Positions 58,564-64,000 of a stretch of 64,000 nucleotides of DNA are shown here, one piece after another (position 1 is the stretch's first letter; every line of letters starts with the position of its first letter). Position numbers and translations under genes: made by a program. The notes beneath the pieces were generated by a model that was given only the letters and a program-made list of their open reading frames with translations, had not been told where the DNA came from and made no database searches. The stretch is from Bacillus sp. CECT 9360 (GTDB lineage Bacteria; Bacillota; Bacilli; Bacillales; DSM-1321): contig NZ_CAKKNA010000006.1 of assembly GCF_918741275.1 (NCBI RefSeq), forward strand, positions 186,001-250,000, read 5' to 3'.

Positions 58564-59670
58564 CTACTGTTTAGGTCGTTTATAAAAAGGCGTCGCCACA
58601 ACCTGAGCCTTTAATCGTTTTGAACGAATCTCCACTTCCACCTCTGTGCCAAGCTCTGTATAGCCTTTATTCAAAATAGCCAGCCCGATATTTTTCTTTA
58701 ATGTTGGGGACTGGGTGCCGGTCGTGATTTCACCGATCAACTCGTCTCCGGCATAGACCGGATATCCGTGGCGTGGAATGCCTCTGTCGACCATTTCTAT
58801 GCCGACGATTTTACGGGGAGCGCCCTTTTCTTTTTGTTCAGAAAGAACCGCTTTACCGATGAAATCCGCTTCTTTATCTGTCTTGACTGCAAAGCCTATT
58901 CCAGCTTCAATTGGTGTTATATCAGGGCTCAATTCTTGCCCGTATAATGCGAGATTTGCTTCAAAACGCAGCGTGTCGCGGGCCCCAAGCCCGATTGGCT
59001 GAATTCCTTCTTCCTTCCCAGCTTCCAACAGCTTTCGCCACAACACCGGGCCATCCTCACTCTTGCAATAAATTTCAAAGCCATCTTCCCCGGTATAGCC
59101 TGTTCTGGACACAAGCGCAGTGATTCCGGCCAAGTCTACGTTTTCTTCGAATGTGAAAAATTTGATTTCACTTAAATCAGTATTTTCAGTCAATTTTTGC
59201 AGTACTTTTTCAGCTGCGGGCCCTTGAAGCGCAAGCTGGGATATGTCAGAAGAAATATTAACCAGCTCAACATCCTCGACAAGGTTTGTTTGCAGCCAAT
59301 TGAAATCTTTGTCGATGTTGGCCGCATTGACAACGAGAAGATAATCTCCCTCGCTTTTTTTATAGACGATCAAGTCATCCACCGTACCGCCATTTTCATA
59401 GCACATCGCCGTATACTGGGCACCACCCGCTTTAAGCTTCAACACATCATTCGTGAGCATTCTTTGCAGGAACGCAATACTCTCAGGACCTTTCACTTCA
59501 ATTTCGCCCATATGCGAAACATCGAACAATCCCACTTTCGTGCGGACGGCTTCATGCTCGTCTTTTATACCCGAGAACTGCACAGGTAGCTCCCACCCGC
59601 CAAAGTCAATGGTTTTGCCTCCATTTTCTTTATAAACCTCATGCAGCGAAGTTCTTTTTAATTCAGCCAA
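58564..59670 (-). CDS. gcvT: Glycine cleavage system aminomethyltransferase T
   Basis: The 368-residue folate enzyme moves the methylene group to tetrahydrofolate. The [28 protein letters not shown] and [10 protein letters not shown] motifs are intact. TTG 59670 is the start, 8 bases after GGAGGG. It is the first gene of gcvT-gcvPA-gcvPB behind a glycine riboswitch. Confidence 0.96.
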   Translation of the reverse strand: MAELKRTSLHEVYKENGGKTIDFGGWELPVQFSGIKDEHEAVRTKVGLFDVSHMGEIEVKGPESIAFLQRMLTNDVLKLKAGGAQYTAMCYENGGTVDDLIVYKKSEGDYLLVVNAANIDKDFNWLQTNLVEDVELVNISSDISQLALQGPAAEKVLQKLTENTDLSEIKFFTFEENVDLAGITALVSRTGYTGEDGFEIYCKSEDGPVLWRKLLEAGKEEGIQPIGLGARDTLRFEANLALYGQELSPDITPIEAGIGFAVKTDKEADFIGKAVLSEQKEKGAPRKIVGIEMVDRGIPRHGYPVYAGDELIGEITTGTQSPTLKKNIGLAILNKGYTELGTEVEVEIRSKRLKAQVVATPFYKRPKQ

Positions 59671-59704
59671 ATTACATTCCCTCCCTATTGGTTTTTTAAT
59701 ACAT

Positions 59705-59915
59705 AAAAAAGGACAGAGAAGCTCTGGTAAATAGAGCTATTCTCTGTCCTGGTACCTGAAAGTTTACCTTATAGAAGGTTTTCCCCTTTGGTGGCCCTTG
59801 CACGTTTGTGCCTGGACGCTCTCCAGAGCTGCGTCCAGCAAGAGTTCTTTTGCCTGAGAGATTCACTTTTCAGCTTGCTCCTTCGGCGCTACATATATAG
59901 TCTCTCCCCTTGCCT
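59705..59915 (-). promoter_or_regulatory. Tandem glycine riboswitch with expression-platform terminator
   Basis: On the minus strand aptamer 1 runs from GGGGAGAGAC (59900-59909) through GCGCCGAAGGAGCAAGC to AATCTCTCAGGCAAAAGAAC. Aptamer 2 has GCCACCAAAGGGG and AAACTTTCAGGTACCAGGAC. A terminator follows (AGGACAGAGAA paired with TTCTCTGTCCT, 59740-59750 with 59710-59720, then TTTTTT), its first arm shared with the end of aptamer 2. Glycine binding should prevent termination and turn on gcvT-gcvPA-gcvPB. Confidence 0.95.
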
Positions 59916-60162
59916 TCATCCGCTTATAATATTTCTTTTGATTAGCCATACTAAAAAGAAAAGATTTGCCGCCTGAATATACTCTCATCCTACCATTAAG
60001 GCATATTTTCCTGCAATCTTTTTTATTAGATAATGACAAAAAACTTATAATTAATCACCTACTCACTATTTAATGTTCGTCTTTAAACACAATAGCAGTC
60101 TAAAACTATCATATTTTTAGCTTTATTTATTTTTCCCTGATACCCAAGGAGGTGGCAACATT
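59916..60162. other. Divergent promoter region between gcv and yqhH
   Basis: This 247-base AT-rich interval must hold the promoters of the gcv riboswitch and of yqhH. A TATTAT -10-like box lies near 59927 on the minus strand, without a good -35. No ORF or repeat is seen. Confidence 0.5.
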
Positions 60163-61851
60163 ATGAAAATCAATATCACATTCGATTCCACCTGGGAAGA
60201 CGAATTCTTACACAGAATCAAAGATGACGGACCGTGGGCAAACTGGGAGTTATTCAAGCTGGCTGTTCAAATCGAAGAACATCTGGTCATACCTGATTTC
60301 GAAGGTCTGCAGGCGCCAAAGCATCTGCCACAGTTAAAACCTCTTCCGCATCAATTAGAAACCGCGATTCAGGTTGTCGAGAATATGAATGGAAAAGCAA
60401 TTCTCGCCGATGAGGTCGGGCTGGGAAAAACGATTGAAGCAGGTTTGATTCTAAAAGAATACATGATTCGCGGGCTCGTAAAAAAAGTCTTGATCTTAGT
60501 ACCTGCATCACTGGTTAGCCAATGGGTATTCGAACTGAACACGAAGTTTCACATCCCCGCTGTAGGTCAGCGAAAAAGCTATGTCTGGGAGTCCTGCGAC
60601 TGTGTCGTTTCTTCCATCGATACAGCTAAAAGGGAACCGCACCGCGAGATTATTTTCAACCAGGAATACGATTTGATCATCATCGATGAAGCTCATAAAC
60701 TAAAAAACAATAAGACCAAGAACTATCAATTTGTCCAAAGCCTAAAAAAGAGATTCTGCTTGCTCCTCACTGCTACACCCATCCAAAACAAGGTCGAAGA
60801 AATCTTTCACCTTGTTTCCCTGTTAAAGCCCGGACATCTCGGAAACGCTTCGTTGTTTTCGGAAAAATATAAGGGAAAAGGCAGAGGCATTCATGAAGAC
60901 CAACATTTAAAAGAGCTTGTAAATAAAGTAATGATTCGAAACAGGAGGGCCGATACCGGAATTGAATGGACAAAAAGGCTTGTCGAGACGATCATTATTG
61001 AGTTTTCTCCGACTGAACAAGCGCTTTACGATGCAGTTTCAGAGTTCAGGCCATCAACCGCTGGAGGCATAGGCAGTACTTTTTCCTTGCTTACTTTGCA
61101 AAGGGAGGCCTGCAGCAGCCGGGAAGCTGTTTTATATACATTGAAAAACATGATTGAAAAAGACGAAGAGCCGTCGGAACAATCTGTAGAAAAGTTCAAT
61201 CATCTCTTCGTAAAATTGAAAGAAGTTGAGCGGAATTCAAAGGCGGAAAAAGCATTGGAGCTGATTAAGAAGATTGATGATAAAGTCATCATCTTTACGG
61301 AATACCGCGCTACTCAAGCTTACTTACAGTGGTTTCTGAAACAAAACGGCATTACTTCTGTGCCGTTCCGCGGTGGCTTTAAGCGCGGCAAAAAAGACTG
61401 GATGAAAGAGCTGTTCCAAAAGAATGTCCAAGTGTTAATCGCGACAGAAGCCGGTGGAGAAGGAATCAACCTCCAATTTTGTCACCATTTAATTAATTTT
61501 GACTTACCCTGGAATCCGATGCGGCTTGAACAGCGGATCGGCCGTATCCACCGGCTTGGCCAGGAAGAAGATGTACACATATATAACTTTGCAACGAAAA
61601 ACACCATCGAAGAACACATCTTAAAGCTGTTATATGAAAAAATCAATCTGTTTGAAAAAGTAATCGGGGAGCTTGATGACATTTTAACCAAGCTGGACAT
61701 CGGCAATATTGAGGAATATTTAATCGATGTTGTTGGTGCATCGAGAAGTGAAGGTGAAATGAAGATCAAAATGGATAATCTTTCATCGATGATTCAGTTT
61801 GCCCAGGAAATAAAGGAGGGTGAGGTTCGTGCAGCAACAGGAAATTCATGA
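60163..61851 (+). CDS. yqhH: SNF2-family helicase YqhH
   Basis: The 562-residue Swi2/Snf2-type ATPase has motif I DEVGLGKT (83-90), DEAH (175-178), TATPIQN, and C-terminal motifs EAGGEGINLQF and PWNPMRLEQRIGRIHRLGQ. Such proteins move along or remodel DNA or RNA-polymerase complexes (RapA-like); the target is unknown. GGAGGTG precedes ATG 60163. Its end overlaps yqhG, and the pair is conserved in Bacillus. Confidence 0.93.
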   Translation: MKINITFDSTWEDEFLHRIKDDGPWANWELFKLAVQIEEHLVIPDFEGLQAPKHLPQLKPLPHQLETAIQVVENMNGKAILADEVGLGKTIEAGLILKEYMIRGLVKKVLILVPASLVSQWVFELNTKFHIPAVGQRKSYVWESCDCVVSSIDTAKREPHREIIFNQEYDLIIIDEAHKLKNNKTKNYQFVQSLKKRFCLLLTATPIQNKVEEIFHLVSLLKPGHLGNASLFSEKYKGKGRGIHEDQHLKELVNKVMIRNRRADTGIEWTKRLVETIIIEFSPTEQALYDAVSEFRPSTAGGIGSTFSLLTLQREACSSREAVLYTLKNMIEKDEEPSEQSVEKFNHLFVKLKEVERNSKAEKALELIKKIDDKVIIFTEYRATQAYLQWFLKQNGITSVPFRGGFKRGKKDWMKELFQKNVQVLIATEAGGEGINLQFCHHLINFDLPWNPMRLEQRIGRIHRLGQEEDVHIYNFATKNTIEEHILKLLYEKINLFEKVIGELDDILTKLDIGNIEEYLIDVVGASRSEGEMKIKMDNLSSMIQFAQEIKEGEVRAATGNS

Positions 61852-62623
61852 ATTTCTGATTAAGTACTTTCAATCCAACAACTGCGAAATCATTGAAAAC
61901 TATCCCGGCCATATCAAAGTCCAGCTCACGATTGAAATGGATAAGGAATTGATGAACCGGCCGTTTTATTGGCATTACCTTGAAAAAACGGGTGGTACTC
62001 CCGATCCGATGAAACTGACGTTGATTACCGATCAAATGAAAGCCCCCGAAAATATGAAAGGAGAACACATCCATTTCGGATCTCCGAGGCTGCACCAAAT
62101 ATTCGAATCAACGAAAAGGCTCGCAGGGTATATTCGGCTTTTCGAAGATACAAAATCAAATGGGGCAGGGCAGCATCCGCTTATTCCCTGGTTATGTTTG
62201 AATGTGAAAGTATCTTATCAATGCGATCGCAAAAGAGATGTATTTATTTCTGTCGGTTTAAACTTAATATCCGGTCAAATCTCTGAGGGCTTTCATCACA
62301 AAGTTCTTACTTTACAAATAACCCCGAGAATCCCTGACTTTTCTTTTACATTGTCGCCCTTGATTATGCCTAAAAGCGGTTTAGCGCGGCTGGATACGTA
62401 TATTAGACGCACGTTTGAAGGCGATGATCATTCCTGGGCTGAGGAAGCGGTGAATAGATGGGACAATGATCTGCAGCTGCTCGAGCAATTTTACGCAGAT
62501 ATGGAGGAAAAAAGCGAAAGCTACCACACGGAAAAGGAAGCCCTCCGCGCGCAATACGAACCGAAGATCAACATCTCGGTCGTGAACGGCGGGCTTTTCT
62601 ATCTGACTGAAAAAGCCATGTAG
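61829..62623 (+). CDS. yqhG: YqhG family protein
   Basis: The 264-residue protein begins at GTG 61829 (MQQQEIHEFL), 9 bases after AAAGGAGG; a GTG at 61820 abuts that site. The conserved stretch ELMNRPFYWHYLEKTGG is present. Function unknown. It is translationally coupled to yqhH and probably works with it. In B. subtilis the next genes are sinI and sinR; here they are missing. Confidence 0.9.
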   Translation: MQQQEIHEFLIKYFQSNNCEIIENYPGHIKVQLTIEMDKELMNRPFYWHYLEKTGGTPDPMKLTLITDQMKAPENMKGEHIHFGSPRLHQIFESTKRLAGYIRLFEDTKSNGAGQHPLIPWLCLNVKVSYQCDRKRDVFISVGLNLISGQISEGFHHKVLTLQITPRIPDFSFTLSPLIMPKSGLARLDTYIRRTFEGDDHSWAEEAVNRWDNDLQLLEQFYADMEEKSESYHTEKEALRAQYEPKINISVVNGGLFYLTEKAM

Positions 62624-62642
62624 ACATCGTTTTAGCAAATGC

Positions 62643-62680
62643 ATAAAAAAAACATGCCCTGACAAGTGACAGGGCATGTT
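62643..62680. terminator. Terminator between yqhG and yqzE
   Basis: A perfect 11-bp stem AACATGCCCTG/CAGGGCATGTT (62651-62661 with 62670-62680) is followed on the minus strand by TTTTTT. It lies between convergent units. Confidence 0.9.
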
Positions 62681-62687
62681 TTCCATC

Positions 62688-62864
62688 CTATTTTCTTTTA
62701 AACAACATCGTCAAGGCAAACGGCATGAGTCCAAACCAGTTGCTCACAAAAGGTTTTCTCATCTTTTTCTTCTTTTCCCTGCGTTGCTTTCTCACATCTT
62801 TAGGAACTGCCATATATTTAACGAATTGCTGTGTAAGAAATTTAATATAATCATTTGTCTTCAT
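62688..62864 (-). CDS. yqzE: YqzE family small protein
   Basis: This 58-residue ORF begins MKTNDYIKFLTQQFVKYMAV, has a block of Lys/Arg (KQRREKKKKMRK) and ends in a hydrophobic segment FGLMPFALTMLFKRK. It matches the YqzE family found at the end of comG operons. Function unknown; probably membrane-associated. It follows aroK by 13 bases. Confidence 0.88.
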   Translation of the reverse strand: MKTNDYIKFLTQQFVKYMAVPKDVRKQRREKKKKMRKPFVSNWFGLMPFALTMLFKRK

Positions 62865-62877
62865 AACATACCACCCG

Positions 62878-63396
62878 TTAGCTAGTATGTCCCATTTCCA
62901 TATCCTTTATTCGTTTCATAATCCTATCCACGATCTCATCCAGGCTCTTCCCCGTCGTGTCGACAACAATATGGGCCTGCGAATAAAGCGGCAGGCGCTC
63001 GCTGAATAGTCGATGCAGATTTTGTTTTCGCTCGCCGCTCAAAAGCGGCCGTGACTCATCGTTCGCAAGCCGTTTAGCGATTTCCTCCGGCTCACAATGC
63101 AAATATACCCAGTATCCTTGAGTTGCCAGCCATTGCCGATTATCTTCTTTTATAATAATTCCGCCGCCCGTTGTGATAATGGAATCTTCACGCGGCAGTT
63201 CCCGGAGCATCCGGCTCTCCATTTCCCGGAAAGCTTCCTCACCCTGATCGGCAAAAATGTCAGTGACTGTTTGCTGCTGCTGTTCCTCAATCTCGTGATC
63301 CATATCATAAACAGGCAGTTTCATCGCCTCACCTAAGGCCTCACCGGCCGTCGTCTTTCCCGCCCCCATAAAGCCAGTCAAATAAATGCTCTTCAT
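62878..63396 (-). CDS. aroK: Shikimate kinase
   Basis: The 172-residue P-loop kinase has Walker A GFMGAGKTT (8-16), the DMDHEIEEQ acidic site, a REMESRMLREL segment and TTGGGIII. It phosphorylates shikimate. ATG 63396 is 8 bases after GGAG; a GTG at 63405 belongs to that site. It sits between comGG and yqzE, so it may be transcribed with the competence operon as well as from its own promoter. Confidence 0.95.
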   Translation of the reverse strand: MKSIYLTGFMGAGKTTAGEALGEAMKLPVYDMDHEIEEQQQQTVTDIFADQGEEAFREMESRMLRELPREDSIITTGGGIIIKEDNRQWLATQGYWVYLHCEPEEIAKRLANDESRPLLSGERKQNLHRLFSERLPLYSQAHIVVDTTGKSLDEIVDRIMKRIKDMEMGHTS

Positions 63397-63411
63397 CACT
63401 TTCACTCCGGA

Positions 63412-63795
63412 CTACTTTTCTATCCATTCTATCACTTTATTCTGCGAGGTGTCATAAAGAAACAGCGATTGTGCCTTCCGTTCGGCTTTTGTGCTGGCGT
63501 ACAGTAAAACTCTTACCACCGTCTCACTTGCCATCGTACATTCATAATAAACATCTCCGCCCGGGTAAAAGAGGATTCCTTTTTTTTCAACTATAATTTC
63601 AGTCGATGCAAGTTCTGTCGTTATATCAAGTGCAGCCAAGCGAATCAACTGCTCAAGAATCAGTTTTTCTTCAGTTTCTTTATAAAACTTTTTATCACCT
63701 GAATATCTTTCAATTGAGAAGAGCGTGAAGGATATAAAAACGGCTGCAATAATGATCACCATGGGAAAAACTACACCCTTTTCATTATTCACCAT
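63412..63795 (-). CDS. comGG: Competence minor pseudopilin ComGG
   Basis: The 127-residue protein has a short N-terminal leader followed by a hydrophobic helix (VVFPMVIIIAAVFISF), as in type IV pilin-like proteins. ATG 63795 is 9 bases after GGAGG and overlaps the comGF end by 11 bases. It is part of the transformation pseudopilus. The rest of the sequence is poorly conserved, as usual for ComGG. Confidence 0.85.
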   Translation of the reverse strand: MVNNEKGVVFPMVIIIAAVFISFTLFSIERYSGDKKFYKETEEKLILEQLIRLAALDITTELASTEIIVEKKGILFYPGGDVYYECTMASETVVRVLLYASTKAERKAQSLFLYDTSQNKVIEWIEK

Positions 63796-64000
63796 TCGTA
63801 TATCCTCCGCTATCCGAAATGTAGGGACGCAATCGGCTGCTGAAAGGTTTCCCTTGCTTATCAACAACCGTGACAGTGAGCGTTTTTCCATCGCTGATTA
63901 CCTGGAATGAGCTAATATTTTGCAAAGCGACTTCATGGCCTGTGACGTTTAAACGCCTCCTGACTTTATCCTGATACTGCTCTATTAATACCACATCTTC
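63785..64000 (-). CDS. comGF: Competence protein ComGF, C-terminal part
   Basis: The frame is open through the window edge, so the N-terminus is missing. The visible 71 residues include YQDKVRRRLNVTGHEVALQN and FQVISDGKTLTVTV, which match the C-terminal part of ComGF as I recall it. Position directly before comGG supports the name. Confidence 0.8.
   Translation of the reverse strand, partial: EDVVLIEQYQDKVRRRLNVTGHEVALQNISSFQVISDGKTLTVTVVDKQGKPFSSRLRPYISDSGGYTNGE

Overview
The window is chromosomal DNA of a low-to-moderate-GC, endospore-forming Firmicute of the Bacillaceae. Nearly every gene matches the Bacillus subtilis yqjB-to-comG stretch in order and orientation: yqjB/yqjA, brxB, the bkd operon, yqzF, yqiK, spo0A, spoIVB, recN, ahrC, tlyA, dxs, ispA, xseBA, folD, nusB, yqhY, accCB, spoIIIAH-AA, efp, yqhT, aroQ, yqhR/Q/P/O, lipM, yqhL, gcv, yqhHG, yqzE, comG. 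It differs from B. subtilis by carrying mutAB-meaB, a class II (B12) ribonucleotide reductase, splB and a sodC-like gene in this segment. It is therefore a relative (Mesobacillus/Cytobacillus-like; genus not resolvable here), not B. subtilis itself. Most genes lie on the minus strand.

Layout. 1-7.5 kb: yqjB (partial), yqjA, a small antitoxin-like gene, brxB, and mutA-mutB-meaB. 7.7-19 kb: sodC-like lipoprotein gene and the bkd operon (ptb-bcd-buk-lpdV-bkdAA-bkdAB-bkdB) behind a sigma-54 promoter and its activator bkdR. Together these turn branched-chain amino acids into acyl-CoAs and, through methylmalonyl-CoA mutase, succinyl-CoA. 19-22.6 kb: yqzF, yqiK, spo0A (three 0A-box-like sites), spoIVB. 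22.7-34.7 kb: recN-argR, tlyA, dxs, ispA-xseB-xseA, folD, nusB, yqhY, accC-accB. 34.8-35.0 kb: a 200-bp MITE-like element of nested hairpins. 35.1-40.3 kb: the complete eight-gene spoIIIA operon. 40.45-41.86 kb: a 1.4-kb gene-free array of about 13 copies of a 101-bp higher-order repeat. 41.9-47.1 kb: efp, yqhT, aroQ, yqhR, yqhQ, yqhP, yqhO.

47.2-53.5 kb stands where B. subtilis has mntR. It holds splB, an unknown 59-codon gene, a structured intergenic element, an MFS transporter and nrdJ. nrdJ is cut into three exons by two short ORF-less group I introns. Removing them restores one 853-residue reading frame, but the 3' end of the first intron is non-canonical. 53.7-64 kb: lipM, yqhL, a nucleoside deoxyribosyltransferase-like gene, gcvT-gcvPA-gcvPB behind a tandem glycine riboswitch, yqhH-yqhG, then yqzE, aroK, comGG and the 3' end of comGF. 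The sinIR-tasA cluster that follows yqhG in B. subtilis is absent.

The least ordinary parts are the 101-bp repeat array, a related 21-bp array inside the bkd operon, the two nrdJ introns and the MITE-like element. The rest is conserved core genome.
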